Shown here piece by piece: positions 21,075 to 32,706 of a stretch of 64,000 nucleotides of DNA (the stretch's first letter is position 1; the number at the start of each line of letters is the position of its first letter). Where the stretch lies: positions 336,228-400,227 of the forward strand of contig MU001492.1 in the NCBI GenBank assembly GCA_010093485.1, read 5' to 3'. This DNA is from Karstenula rhodostoma CBS 690.94 (lineage: Eukaryota > Ascomycota > Dothideomycetes > Pleosporales > Didymosphaeriaceae). A model generated the notes under the pieces. That model did not search any database. It was given only the letters and a program-made list of their open reading frames with translations, and had not been told where the DNA came from. The translations under genes were made by a program, and so were the position numbers.

Positions 21075-23435
21075 TCAGCATCCCCCTCCACCAACCCCTC
21101 CTCCCCTCCCCGCCAGCCTCCCCACCTCCCCCACCGCCTCCTCAAAATCATCAAACACCCCAATCGGCAACCCCGCCCCAGCCAAAACCTCCTGCCCAAC
21201 CTTCTCATTCGTCCCCCGCAGCCTTACCACCACGGGCTTCGTAATCCCCACGTCCTCAAACGCCATGATGATGCCTTCCGCAATCATATCGCACAGCGTG
21301 AGCCCCCCGAAGATATTCACAAACACGACTGCGACGCGCGGATCCGAGAGGACGAGTTTGAAGCTCGTGCTGATGGTCTGGGCCGTCGCTTTGCCGCCTG
21401 TGTCGAGGAAGTTTGCGGAGGTGGTGGGGTGTGCGGGGGTGTGGAGGCGTAGGTGGAGGACGTCGTTTGTGTTCATGGCGAGCCCGGCGCCGTTGACGAG
21501 GGTGCCGATGAGGTTTCTGGGCCCTGTCGCTGGTTGCGGGGCGTTTTGCGACGCGCTGGGGAGAAGTGGGATGTACACGATGCCTGCGGCTTCGGCTTCG
21601 CGGTCGGTTTCGCTGAGGGGTGTGGAGGAGCGGAGCGCGTGCAGGTCTGCTTGTCGGGCGTTAGACTTGAAGGCGGCGTCGTCGAAGAAGAGGTTGGGGT
21701 CGTAGATCTCGATTGCGTCGCTGTCTTCTGGGATGGAAAGGGATACCGTGGTGGTGATGGCTTCCTTTTCTTTGTACAGCTTCCAGAGATTGGAAATCAG
21801 TTCTGTGGCCTGGGCTTTCGCCTTGGGGGGTGCGGCGTCGAGCTGGAGGTAGGCGATGGCCTCGTTTATGGTGGCTGGAGATGGGCCCTCGCGGTAGTCG
21901 AAGGGGAAGCGGCGCGCGCGGTTGGGGAGTTGGGATTGGAGTGCGGTCGGGGCGGCGATGATGGCTGGGGAGCGGGCAGAGCGGGCAACGGTGATGCCGA
22001 CGAAGTGATTGGATTCTGGGCTTGACGATGGGGTGGGAGAGACTTTGATGTCGTAGGATCGGAGGAGGTCGGCAGACTGCTGGGAATTGATGTGAAGGGC
22101 GCGCTTCTGCTGTGTTGATGCAGGAGGAGAGCCTTTGGTGTTGTATGACCGGAGAACACTGACGGGTTGTCGGGCGTTGGTGTGAATAGAACGGTATTCG
22201 TTTTTCTGTGCTGATGGCGAGATGGGCGCCACGACGGGTCGCTTTGGATGCAGCCGCCGCTGCTCAACGTCTTGCCCGGGCTTTGCTAGAAGTCCCTTCA
22301 TAACGCTCCCAAACTTCGCAGGATGATCGACCATAGTCACACCCACACTCTCCAGCGCCTTATACTTCGACTCCGCCGTCCCCTCCCCAATCCCCGTCCA
22401 CGCACCCGCATGTCCCATAATCCGCCCCGGCGCCGCCTGGAAACCGCCAATAAGTGCAGCAATCGGCTTCGGACTCTCAACCCTCTTCCTATAATCTCTG
22501 ATCCAGTCCGCAGCCTCCTCCTCACTCGTCCCACCCAGCTCCCCCACAAGAATGATTGCCTCGGTATCTTCATCGTGCTCAAACACCTTCAACGCATCCA
22601 CATGGTTCGTCCCCGCAATCACATCGCCGCCCATACCGATGCATAGACTCTGGCCGAGACCCTCTCTTGTCAAACTAGCCACGGTTTCATACGAAAGAGT
22701 TCCAGACTTTGCAACGATACCGACGTGGCCTGGGGAGAACGTAGGAAGAGGCTGGAAGCCGATGCGGCACTTTCCAATAGCGGAGATAATCCCAGGAGCA
22801 TTTGCGCCGACGAGACGCGACTTGGACTGCGTTTGGAGCATGGAGTGGATCTGCGTCCCATCAGCACATCTCTTTCTCTCCCATCCTCAATCACAGCAGA
22901 AAACAAACCCTCATGATATCATGCAGCGGGATGTGTTCCGCGACCGCGACAATCAGCGGGACCTCCGCCTCGACGGCCTCTTCAATCGCAGCCGCCGCCT
23001 GGGGCGCCGCGACGTAAATACCCGTCGCATCAGGCCTCACCTCCCTCATCGCATCTCTCACGCTCGCGAAAACAGGCCGTCCCAGGTGCTCAGTACCCGC
23101 TTTCTTGGGATTCGTCCCGCCGACGACGTTGGTGCCCCACTCCATGGACTCCTGCGCGTTGGCTGTGGCCTACATCGTATATTCAGCATCAGCTCAAATT
23201 CTCTCACAGCTGCGTCCACTGCGTATCCCCATGCTCGACAGCAGACACTTATCGCGAGACAGCGCATACGGACCTGCTTCCCAGTAAACCCCTGAAAAAT
23301 CACACGCGTATGCGCCCCAATCTTGAGATTCTGAATCGTATCATCGTACCCCGCTCTCCGCACGCTTCTCGAGAATGCTCTTTTGCCTACTGCGCGCGCA
23401 CTTGCGCGTAAGCAACGCGTCCGGTGTGGGAGCAT
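21075..23435 (-). CDS. Fused succinyl-CoA ligase-like protein (alpha plus partial beta), mitochondrial
   Basis: Three exons (23435-23274, 23169-22909, 22850-21075), 732 residues. Residues 1-30 are Arg/Ser/Ala-rich, like a mitochondrial presequence. Residues of about 34-330 are a complete alpha subunit: CoA-binding Rossmann part (RVIFQGFTGKQ), NPKKAG, KSGTLSYE, and the phospho-His motif GRIMGHAGAW (His288). Residues of about 423-732 match the second half of a beta subunit (GTLVNGAGLAMNTNDV, NFLDTGG, VNIFGGLTLCD). The first ATP-grasp lobe of beta (about 100 residues) is missing. The linker instead has two copies of a motif like the beta N-terminus (about 361-382 and 391-413; RSIHTN/RALHIN...LLRSY). 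The protein ends in a Gly-rich tail. True succinyl-CoA ligase activity is doubtful without that lobe, and regular subunits are probably encoded elsewhere. Confidence 0.82.
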
Positions 23436-24208
23436 GACGCCAGTACGTTACCACTACTTTACTTTCCCTTTCCCACCGGATCCCTTTAACCTAGCTCTTC
23501 AATTGATCTATTAATCCGCTCTATATGGAAGTTGGAGCGACCGACTGTTTCATGCAAGGCGTCGTCAATAGATGCAGTAGGATTGTGCGGCGGTTTAGTA
23601 CGACGTCGGAGTTGTGAGGTTGTTCGGCTATCTGGGGTATGTAGCCGACGGCCCCTCCTCACGGCTACATCATGGTCAGTGTAGCGCCCTGGACTGGGTA
23701 CAAAACCGAGGTGGCGCCGGGTATTGGAGATAGAGGGTCGTGCGCATGTGCTCGTACAATTTAGATCGATGGATGAAAATCAAGTCTATCGCTGACTGCG
23801 AGTGGTTGTGATCTTGATCAGGTGCCTTTCTTGGCGAACACTGCAATACGCAGGCAGATAGTTGCGTTCAATAAGCTACAAGTACCTAGCACGACCACCA
23901 CCCTTGACCCTCCCATGGTATCATTCCATGATCATACAGCGGTCCAAAAAGTGGTACAAGTCCCAGACTGTCACGAGCGCAAAGTGCGGGTGGGAACGTG
24001 AATTATAAATATTTACTCAGCAGCCGTCTCGCGAGCGAATGTGAGGGTGCAAACAAAGACAATGCCATCGACTCAGTTCTTCCGAAACGCCTCGTCGAAG
24101 AAATCCCCCAAGCCCGTACATGAATCAAGATCAAGAAAGGGTGGTATCAGAGATGGAAAAAGTGGATGCTTTAGAAGTTGGTGCGCGAGGGGTTGTGCGC
24201 AGTTTCTT
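23436..24208. other. Intergenic region
   Basis: About 770 bp: promoter side of the ligase-like gene (minus strand) and 3' flank of the Bqt4-like gene. No exon or repeat identified. Confidence 0.45.
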
Positions 24209-25663
24209 CTATGCGGCGAACCCAGCGAAGTAGCTGACGGCAGTCCTGGTTCGAGTTAGTGACGGATTCTTTCGAATAGTGGTGGTGAGTGCGTACGTAA
24301 TGGCTCCCATGACGGCGACACCGACCAGTGCCCTCCTCGTAACCTTCTCCTTCGCGTGCTTCTGCTCTATAGTAGAATGGGTCCTTGCGAGTTTTGCAGG
24401 GCGCAGCGGTAGCGCCGCCGCCTCGTCCTCGCCCAGTTCTTCTGCTTTGCGCTTGGACACAACGCCCTTGGTCGCGTCAACTCCATCGAGCTTGTTTGCC
24501 TCCTCTACCATGGCCCGCGCTTGCTTGATAAGCTCGGCGGGATCTTCGGGTTCGCGGAGCTCGGGGTGATCAGCCGGTACATCGACCTTGACGTTGGTGG
24601 TCTTTGTCTCGACATCGCCGTCCTGCTCGATCGTCTCCTGTACTTCGATGCGCACCGTCTCATCCTTGGCCTCGCCATCGGAAGGCGCCGACAAGGCTGT
24701 TCCGTTCTCGATGGAGTTCTGCAGAGCGCCGGCTGCCGCACCTGTTGCCGTCTCGACAACCTCCATTTCCTCAGTCTGTACCACTTCGGTTGCCTTCTTC
24801 GCGCGCGGCTTTCGCGGGGTAGCAATCTTGCGGCTGGGTGTTGCCATTTTGCTGGGAGATGCTGAGCGCGTTGACCGTGCGCGCGTAGAAGCGCGGAGCT
24901 TAGGGGCTTCAAACGAAGCGGAGGGGACTGCGCTCGGGTCGAATCGGGGCGGCATCTGGATGTGCGTGGTGTGCTTGTCCTTGTTGCCCTTCTCAATCGG
25001 AGTGGGGTCGAGGAGCGCGTCTATCCAGCGGCGCATGCCGTATTCCTCGGAAAGAGCCAGTGCTGAGGTGAAGGTGGTCAGCGATGCGCCTAGGCGGGGC
25101 ATTGGTGAAGTTGGATTACCTTCTTCGGGCGCAAGCCACACGCTGCCCGCGACCTCTTCTGGGCCCGCAGAGTGGAACTTCTTGTGGTGCACGCGTTCAG
25201 CCTCTTCTTCCTTGAGCAAGGCCCAAGGAAATGCAGCCTTGAACATGCCAGTCGCGCTAATGTAGCCGTCGCTGCTCCGTCGCTGCCCGTCGCGTCAGTC
25301 CATCTTGTTCCCGTGCACTGGGTCGTGTTCATGGCCATACCATCAGAAAGTACGATTCCGGATACGACGCCGTGTTCTTGAGCGCGAAGATCTCGGACCC
25401 GCTCAAATCCTTGGGCAACGGTACCCGCAGATGCGCGTAGTCGAACGTGCCCTTGTCCGCACCCTTGACGTTGCTCACGTTGGGGATCTTAACATTGAGC
25501 TGCGTCTGGCCCAGTCGTCGCCGGTCGACGAGGATCTCGACTGCGACGTGGTCAGTGATGCGGCGCGAAATGCGCGATTACGCAACGTGTACGTACTGGA
25601 GGGCGAATTTTCCGGCGCGACAAGAGGATTCCTCTCCACCGGGAGCACGCGTCGCGAAACCAT
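24209..25663 (-). CDS. Bqt4-like inner nuclear membrane protein (APSES/KilA-N domain, tail anchor)
   Basis: Four exons (25663-25597, 25540-25341, 25282-24297, 24245-24209) give 429 residues. The N-terminal about 140 residues form an APSES/KilA-N-type domain ([16 protein letters not shown], then [31 protein letters not shown]), as in fission-yeast Bqt4, which tethers telomeres and chromatin to the nuclear envelope. A long low-complexity middle is basic (TPRKPRAKK) then acidic. The C-terminus ends in an about 23-residue hydrophobic helix ([23 protein letters not shown]), a tail anchor. That helix is continuous only if the 51-bp in-frame intron at 24246-24296 (GTACGC, CACTAACT, CAG) is removed. 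DNA-binding activity is not certain for this branch. Confidence 0.8.
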
Positions 25664-26950
25664 TTTCGACGTAGTAGACCGGGATTACACAGATGAAAGT
25701 TGAGCCGATGCGCGCAACGCGATGGTGGATGTAGACAGCGACGATGATGCACGTTGGCGCGCGGAGTAGACGAAGGCGCTCGGTCGCGGGAGACGGCAAA
25801 ACCAGCTAAGCACAACAAAGTGACGGCTGCGACGGCGCAATGGGCTGGGTGGCGATGCTCTGGCGACTCGTGTCGAACTGCTGAAGGTTTTGAAAGGGCA
25901 GGAGCAGAATGAGAGGAGTTCGCGCGCGGCGGTCCCCTGTCTTCTTCTGGGGGGCTGGTTGACTACCCACTGGTCACCCACTGGTCACTGGTTGACCCGG
26001 CAAATGGCCAAGCCTTCTTCCCCGGACTGACAACCCGCCGACCAAAACGCGATGGCAAAATATCTGGTTTCCCTTTCGGCATGTTCTCTATATTTCCAGG
26101 GTGTTGATTGGTGGACGACGAGTCCCTACGCAGCGAGTTCAGTGCTGAGCTGGCAGGAACGCGGTTGATTCTGCCATGTCTTGAAGCAGCGTAGCGTGTT
26201 AGAAACGCGGCAAACGCTCACGTGACGCCCTGAAGTTTCTTCCTACAAGGGCGAACGGCTGGGACAAGGATTGAATTGACGTGTGTGCAACTCGGTGTTC
26301 TTGCAATCCAGCGCATCTGGCCTACCTGTACAGAGAGCTTACAGTCGTTTGCAGCGTCGCACCATGCCGTTGGCCATGGCGTCGTAGCCAAAGAGCGAGT
26401 GGCCCATGAAACACAGGTAGCTATTCTTCGCGGGAGAAACGAGCTGCAAAGACAATTCCTCGGAGAAAGACCTGCCTGGTGGGACTCGGTGTAAGAAATA
26501 CATATAGGAGGCTCAGGACAACAAAGACATGCATCGCCCGTGGAGGGACGCTGTCGATGGAGGCGTGACCACCACGCGATATCTGTTCAGTGTCTGGATC
26601 CACGTTGCTGGGGCTCTTCTTCGCACAACTGGTTTAAAGGCTGCAAACACGGTTCAATCGGTTCCGATGCTGGAGCCCCGAGGTCTAGATAGCGCACCCT
26701 GGGCGCTAATGCATGCAGCCAGCCTGCGTGGCGTGGTCAGGGACTGAAAGACTGGTCGATGCGGGCAGCAGCGGGGCACGGGGCGGCGCGTTTCAGGCGG
26801 TGTGAATGAGCCCCCACCAAAACCTCCAGACGGCCAGAATCTCACTCCAGCCCCTCTTTCCACACAAACACAGCTCAATTGCACACCTTCTGCAAGCCAC
26901 CTGTCATCCGTCAAAGCAGCCACACAAACACCCCGGATCTCTGCCCAACC
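25664..26950. other. Divergent promoter region
   Basis: About 1.3 kb between the Bqt4-like gene (minus) and the RhoGDI gene (plus). It contains short direct repeats CCCACTGGTCA at about 25968-25990. No coding exon is supported. Confidence 0.5.
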
Positions 26951-27779
26951 ATGACTGAGCACGACGACCTGCACGCCGAGCCCACCGAGGGCTTCAAGGT
27001 CGGCGAGAAGAAGACGATTGACGAGTACCAGCAGCTAGGTGCGTGCTATTCTCTCGCGCCTTCCTTCCCTCGCCAGCATTCTCTACAGCTTCTCCCTCCA
27101 GTATCCCCATAAGAACTCTCGCTAATCACCACGCGCCTTTCACAGACCAAAATGACGAGTCGCTCCGCAAGTGGAAAGAGTCACTCGGCCTCGGCGGCGG
27201 CAAGACCCTCAGCGACCCCAACGACCCGCGCAAGTGCATCATCCTCTCGCTCGGCCTCGAAGTCGAAGGCCGCCCCGACATAATCATCGACCTCAAGACG
27301 CCCGGCGCGCTCGAGAAGCTCAAGGACCAGCCGTTCAGGATCAAGGAGGGCGCGCAGTTCCGCATGAAGGCGCAGTTCAAGGTGCAGCACGAGATCCTCG
27401 CGGGCCTGAAGTACCTCCAGAAGGTCAGCAAGGGGCCGCTGAGCAACAAGATGCAGGAGATGATGGTGAGTTGCACGCGCGTGGGCAATAAAACGGCCCG
27501 ATGTTGGGCTACAATGCTGTTGGGCTACAATGCTGACGGTGAATCAGGGAAGCTATGGACCTAACACGGAAGAGAAGCCTTTGTACGAGAAGAAGTGTAA
27601 GGCGTCATCGATATGTTGTGGTTGGAATCCTATGCTAATATGGCACAGTCGAGTCCGAGACTGCGCCGTCCGGCTTGCTCGGTCGCGGCCACTACAAGGC
27701 TGTCTCCAAGTTCGTCGACGACGACAACCAGACCCATCTGCAGTTCGAGTGGTCCTTCGACATCAAGAAGGACTGGTGA
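26951..27779 (+). CDS. RDI1: Rho GDP-dissociation inhibitor
   Basis: Cytosolic regulator that extracts prenylated Rho GTPases (Cdc42, Rho1) from membranes and holds them in the GDP state. Four exons (26951-27038, 27146-27465, 27548-27596, 27649-27779) give 195 residues, the family length. Landmarks: N-terminal regulatory arm with TIDEYQQLDQNDESLRKWKESLG, the immunoglobulin-like domain with PFRIKEGAQFRMKAQFKVQHEILAGLKY, GSYGP-NTEEKPLYEKKF, and the terminal HLQFEWSFDIKKDW with the strand that lines the geranylgeranyl pocket. All splice sites keep phase, and the F codon at the last junction is split. Confidence 0.95.
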
Positions 27780-28066
27780 GCGGTGGCTTGCTGTGAGGGA
27801 GGAAGTATGGGACAGCTGGGCATTTCTGCGTGATATGATGAGACGACCATCTCTTTGCATGGACGGAGCGAAGTCGGCTTACCTCGATTTGTTTTGACAC
27901 GCCTTGTGGCTGACGATACACATGACAAAATTTTACCACTTTGGAATTGAAAGGCTCTCAGAACCTGCTGGTGCGTGCTTGCCTTGCTGAAGGTACGGTC
28001 ACGCGACCTGACTTGAGCACTGTTCTCCTCCTCTGGGAATCGTTCAGGCGCTGATTCACATCCTGC

Positions 28067-28816
28067 TCATGGCTCCGGCTCATCGAGCTTGTGGAAGCGG
28101 AACCACCTCGCTGCAATCCTCTTGACCTTCACCGTCCTGCCCGCCCAAGCGCGATCGTTCGTCCCCGAGCCAAACTTTTTTGCCGATACGTTTAGTATAG
28201 ACACATGCTGCTCCCATGGATCCAGTACACTACTTTCCCTCCCCCCGCCTTCGCCACTCTCATCATGGTCGTTCTCGGCATTTTCAGACTCGTGTAAGAG
28301 AATCGGTTGCATCCATGCGCCCTGGCTCTCGGCTAACACAAGCTGCGCATCCACCCTCAGGCTGGTCTCGACCGCGGCCGCAAAAGTCCTCGACAGGCCT
28401 TGGGCGGAGAAGGAAGGAGCAGTAGCATGCAGACTAAGTGGGTTGGCAAGGACGATTCTTGCGCTCGTGTTCGCTTCCCGCTCGCTACGGGCGACTTTTC
28501 CTGCATTTGGCGCGGCTGAGAACTTGAGTGACGCGAGGTACGCCAGTAGTGTCTGCACGGATGCGCAGAAGGTGACTTTGACGTGTCGTGCTGTGAAGAG
28601 GTGGTGGAGCGTGGGCGTGGCTAGCTGGAGCAGCTTGTCCCGTGTTTGTTCCTGGCCCTCCTGGTGCTGGACTGCGCTCACGAGAGTTTGGAGGAAGGCG
28701 TCTCTGCTCGAGCAGACGATCAGGGTCGTACACAGGGTGTCTGTCTGCGTGGTGAGGATGTGCTGGAGGAGAGAAGGCAAGGTGAACGGATAGATGACCG
28801 TCGGCGGCGCCCCCAT
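28067..28816 (-). CDS. Conserved-looking protein of unknown function
   Basis: Single exon, 249 residues. I cannot name the family. The N-terminal half alternates hydrophobic strands and helices (LCTTLIVCSSRDAFLQTLV, VKVTFCASVQTLLAYL, ARIVLANPLSLHA), which resembles a Rossmann/RecA-like alpha-beta fold. SAQGLSRTFAAAVE is followed by a loop and an acidic stretch (ENDHDESGEGGG). The C-terminus is basic (RTVKVKRIAARWFRFHKL). No Walker A motif is seen. The arrangement of strands would fit a RecA-like scaffold protein without nucleotide binding, but this is speculation. It is convergent with RDI1 (287 bp apart) and divergent from the AP-3 beta gene (354 bp). Confidence 0.7.
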   Translation of the reverse strand: MGAPPTVIYPFTLPSLLQHILTTQTDTLCTTLIVCSSRDAFLQTLVSAVQHQEGQEQTRDKLLQLATPTLHHLFTARHVKVTFCASVQTLLAYLASLKFSAAPNAGKVARSEREANTSARIVLANPLSLHATAPSFSAQGLSRTFAAAVETSLRVDAQLVLAESQGAWMQPILLHESENAENDHDESGEGGGRESSVLDPWEQHVSILNVSAKKFGSGTNDRAWAGRTVKVKRIAARWFRFHKLDEPEP

Positions 28817-29170
28817 GTCTCCTCGATCCGCTGCCTACTTGTCATGCCTTGCTCTTCTCTCTCCAAGCGGATGTCTGAGTAACAGTAAGACGCGGCCACA
28901 GGGGTCCCAGCATTGGACGTCCTGCCGAGGAGCGCTGCGTCCTGCGCTGTCGTTAACGTCGTTTGCGGGCGCGGCCGCCGCTTCCCCGACCAGCGCTGGT
29001 GCTGCCTGCCCCACCATCATCGACGCAACAAGGCGCACATCCGGCGGCACATGCATGCTCACGCACATTCACCACCTCACCGTCGTCTGCATAATCGCCC
29101 GCGCCCTAGACGGCGGCCCGCGTCGTAAACCTTATTTCCCTGCGCCTCGGCAGGCGCTCCCGTCGAAGCA
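28817..29170. other. Short divergent promoter
   Basis: 354 bp shared by the unknown minus-strand gene and the AP-3 beta gene. Rich in GC. No specific site identified. Confidence 0.45.
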
Positions 29171-31823
29171 ATGGAGTCCATCACCCGCATCGGTGCGTCC
29201 GTCTATACTCCCAGTCTGCTCGTGCGAAGGCACTCTGGTTGCTCCCAGGCAAGCTGTCGCCGGCGATGCACCCGTCCAACTTTGCTCACTGGTCTCTTGC
29301 TACAGCCCGCGACTTGACCCTCGAGGCCGCCCGCGATGCCGCCAATGCGCGCGGCAGGACGTCCACCAAGATGCTGCCCTCGGGCCAGCTCAAGAAGCTG
29401 TTGGACAGCCGCTCCGAGCGGGATGTCCTGGAGGGATTGCGGCGCGTCGTCACGGTAGGCTGTTTCCCCGCCTTGTAGAGTTCGGATGTCGTTGGTCGCA
29501 AGCATCAGTACAATGGCAATAGCTAATGCAGCGTGTGTAGATGTCCTACAGACAGCCTCCCTCGCAGACCCTGCCCTTCTTCACCCATGTAATCAAGAAC
29601 ATCGCCTCTCCGTCCCTCCAGATCAAGAAGCTCGTGTACATATACCTCCTCCAGCACGCTGAACACGAACCGGACACCGCTTTGCTCTCCATAAACACCA
29701 TACAGAGGTCGCTCACAGACCAGAACCCCCAATTACGCGCTTTGGCACTACGAGTCATGTCGGGCATACGAGTACCTGTTATAAGCCAGATCGTCAGCTT
29801 GGGAATAAAACGTGGCGTGGGAGACATGTCGCCGTTTGTGAGGAAAGCCGCCGCGCTCTCCATACCGAAATGCTACCAGCTGGATCCGAACACCGAGCCG
29901 CAACTTCTCGACTATCTTTCGACGCTGTTGGGTGATAAGCAATTCTTCGTAGCGGGTGCCGCCGTTGCTGCGTTTCTAGAAATGTGTCCGAACCGACTGG
30001 ATCTGATCCACCCGCATTACAGGTCACTGGTGCGCAAATTAGCGGATATGGACGAGTGGGGTCAGTTGGCTACTTTGCGACTGATGGTAAAATATGCAAG
30101 GAAGAGCTTCCCGAGGCGGACGAGGAAAATCAGGAAGCCCGAGCAGAAAGATGCTGGCACGAAACAAAAGGGTACAAAGGGTTTCTACGATGAGGAGAGT
30201 GACTCAGAGGAATCTGAAGAACCAGAATACGAGGAGGTCGCGGTTCTGGACCCGGAGCTGGAGCTGTTATTGAATGCTTGCAAGCTACTCCTTCAATCAC
30301 GGAATTCGGCTGTAGTTGTTGCGGTTGCGAGAACGTACCTCTACCTTGGAACACCGACCTACATGTCCCTCGCAATAGGGCCCCTGATCTCACTACTGCG
30401 CACCTCGGGGGATATTCAGCATGTTGCGCTCTATAACATTGTTCAAGTGTGCTTGTTGTATCCGCAATCCTTCGTAAACCACTACACGCATTTCCTCGTC
30501 CGATCGACCGACCCTCCGCATATATGGCGCCTCAAATTAGAGCTTCTCACTCTGATATTTCCACATGCCGCGCCGCGACTCCAGAGTCTAGTGCTGGCCG
30601 AGCTCAGTCACTTCTCGCATTCTGGAAGCCTGGACCCGGGGCTAGTTAAGGAAGCTGTCAGAGCAATCGGTCGTTGTTCGCAGACTACCGACCCTAAAAC
30701 TTCGGCAAGGTGTCTAAGACTTCTATTGACACATATCGGATCGGCGGATGCGCATCTGGTAGCAGAGTCCCTCGAGGTTATACGGCATCTCATCCAGCGC
30801 GACCCCGACAATCATCGCACCACTGTAGTGCGGTTAGCAAAGCACCTAGATGCGGCCACCAGCCCACAAGCACGTGCCAGCATCATCTGGCTCGTCGGAG
30901 AGTTCGCAGGTTCTGATCCCGAGAACAACATCGCAGCGGACGTCCTGCGCATCCTCGTCAAGGGCTTCGCGGACGAAGCCGAGCCCGCAAAGCTGCAAAT
31001 TGTCCTCCTCGCCGCCAAAGTCTACGTCCACCACCTCAACGCCAACCCGCCCCCCGAACATCCAAAGCCAGCCGAACCACCACAGCCCAGCCCATCCCTC
31101 CTCGACGACTTCCACGACGAGGGTGGCTTCCGCGACGAACCTGAACCCGTACCGCAGCCCTCGCCACCACTGCCCCAAGAAAAGCCCCACCCCGTCGTAG
31201 CACTCTGGGACTACATCCTGCTCCTCAGCCGCTACGACACCTCGTATGACATCCGCGACCGCGCACGCGTCTACAAAGCCCTCCTTGCGACACCGACCTC
31301 CACCCAGCTCGCTAACCTCCTCCTCCTCGCGCCGAAGCCCGTCCCGCAGACGCCGAGCCCGAGCGAGACACGCAAGGGTTACGTGCTCGGCAGCGCGAGC
31401 CTAGTTATTGGCGACGAAGGCGGCGTTGGCGGGCTACGCGGGTACGAAGATGTGCCGCCGTGGGTGAAGGAGGGGCAGGAGCCGGATCCCAGTTTAAGGG
31501 ATGAGGCAGGGTCTGCGTCTACGCCTAGCTACGACGCTGGGGGTGCGCGGGCGCTGAGTGCGGCGGAGAGATTGGATGCTGCGGCTGGGGCGGGGAGGAG
31601 TGGCAGTCCGGCGGGGTTGAATGGCGTGGGGGGTCCTGTTGAACGTGCTGCTGGGTTTGGCGGCGCTGGGCCGAAGAAGGAGGAGAAGAGTTTGGATCAG
31701 TGGTTGGAGGAGAGTGGGGAGGAGACGGAGAGCGAAGAGGAGGAGACGGATGAGGAGGAGGAGAGCTCGGAGTATGAGACTGATAGTGAGGAGGAGGGGG
31801 AGGGGGATAGGCTGGTTAGATAG
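29171..31823 (+). CDS. APL6: AP-3 adaptor complex subunit beta
   Basis: Large subunit of the AP-3 coat adaptor, which carries cargo from Golgi/endosome to the vacuole. Three exons (29171-29192, 29306-29454, 29541-31823) give 817 residues. The first exon codes only MESITRI plus one base of the next codon, and phases match. The adaptin trunk is evident: KMLPSGQLKKLLDSRSERD, then IASPSLQIKKLVYIYLLQHAE, ALRVMSGIRVPVI, and repeated HEAT-like helices to about residue 560. The hinge after about 600 is Pro/Ser-rich. The C-terminal 50 residues are almost only Glu/Ser/Asp/Thr (EESGEETESEEEETDEEEE), the acidic Ser-rich hinge typical of AP-3 beta, a casein-kinase target. No clear ear domain is seen, as in other fungal orthologues. 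Confidence 0.93.
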
Positions 31824-32706
31824 GCACTTTGATGGGCTCTTGGTGGGAATATAGCGGGCTAGGAGGAATTAAAGATGAAGGGTAACACGTATTCGCTGCC
31901 ATAAATAACCTGTCTTCTCGCTCGAGCAAAAGTTGGAGTTGCTGGACCGGAGTGGCTAGTACACAGGTCGTAAAGCGGAGTTTGTAAGTGTCGTTTTTTT
32001 TTGGGGTGGTGTGCGCGCTGTGCTGTGCTGTGCTGGTGTTGGTGCTGGTGCTGGAGCTGCAGGCGTGTACTTGTTGTGCGGGATAGGTAGGTAGGTGCGG
32101 TGGCTGGATAATAAGACGACATAGTAGACTTGAGCGACATCATAGAAGGCAAATTTATAACCTACAGAGCTCTAGAGCTAGGCTTGATGTTGGGTCTTGG
32201 GTTAGTTATGCTGTTTGTCTACTGGGGATGTGAATGTGCACGGATGAAGGCGTTTAATGACTTGATGGGAAGTTGGGGGGAGGGGGGTGTGTTGGAGGGG
32301 TGCGGTGAGGGTGACTGGTGGTACCCAGGGGTCTTATCATCACAAACGTGCTGGTGATGTTTGTGGGGAGTATATTAGTAGAGGGTATGAGGAGTCCTGG
32401 TTGGTCTGGTTTGTGATCTTGCGTAGAGGAGCGGGGTGTCGCTGTATATGACAGCCTCTTCAGCTTTTCTTGGCTAATAAACGTAATATAGTAGTTCGAA
32501 TACGCAAATGTGTGTACTTTCCTTGTAGGTTACTTCATTGCGTTGGCGTGATGATGCATGCTCTCACGGGAAGGTGAACACCGGCGATATAGTACTAGGT
32601 TAAGATTGTAAACTTATTTAGTACGCTAAGTTACTCTAGGATTAGCTGTTTTATATCTAACTAGTACCTTACTAAGTTCTTTTACTATGTTTTACTATAG
32701 CTTATA
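31824..32706. other. AT-biased intergenic region at edge of accessory island
   Basis: About 880 bp after the AP-3 beta gene. From about 32490 on the sequence is strongly AT-rich (TTACTATGTTTTACTATAG) and holds the inverted copy of repeat family A. No exon found. Confidence 0.55.
32585..32664 (-). repeat. Dispersed repeat family A, inverted copy
   Basis: About 80 bp matching the reverse complement of the right part of 38223-38344 and 3415-3539: GTACTAGGTTAAGATTGTAAAC corresponds to GTACTAGGTCAAGATTATAAAT there. Differences are mostly transitions, with AT gain, consistent with RIP. Confidence 0.65.
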
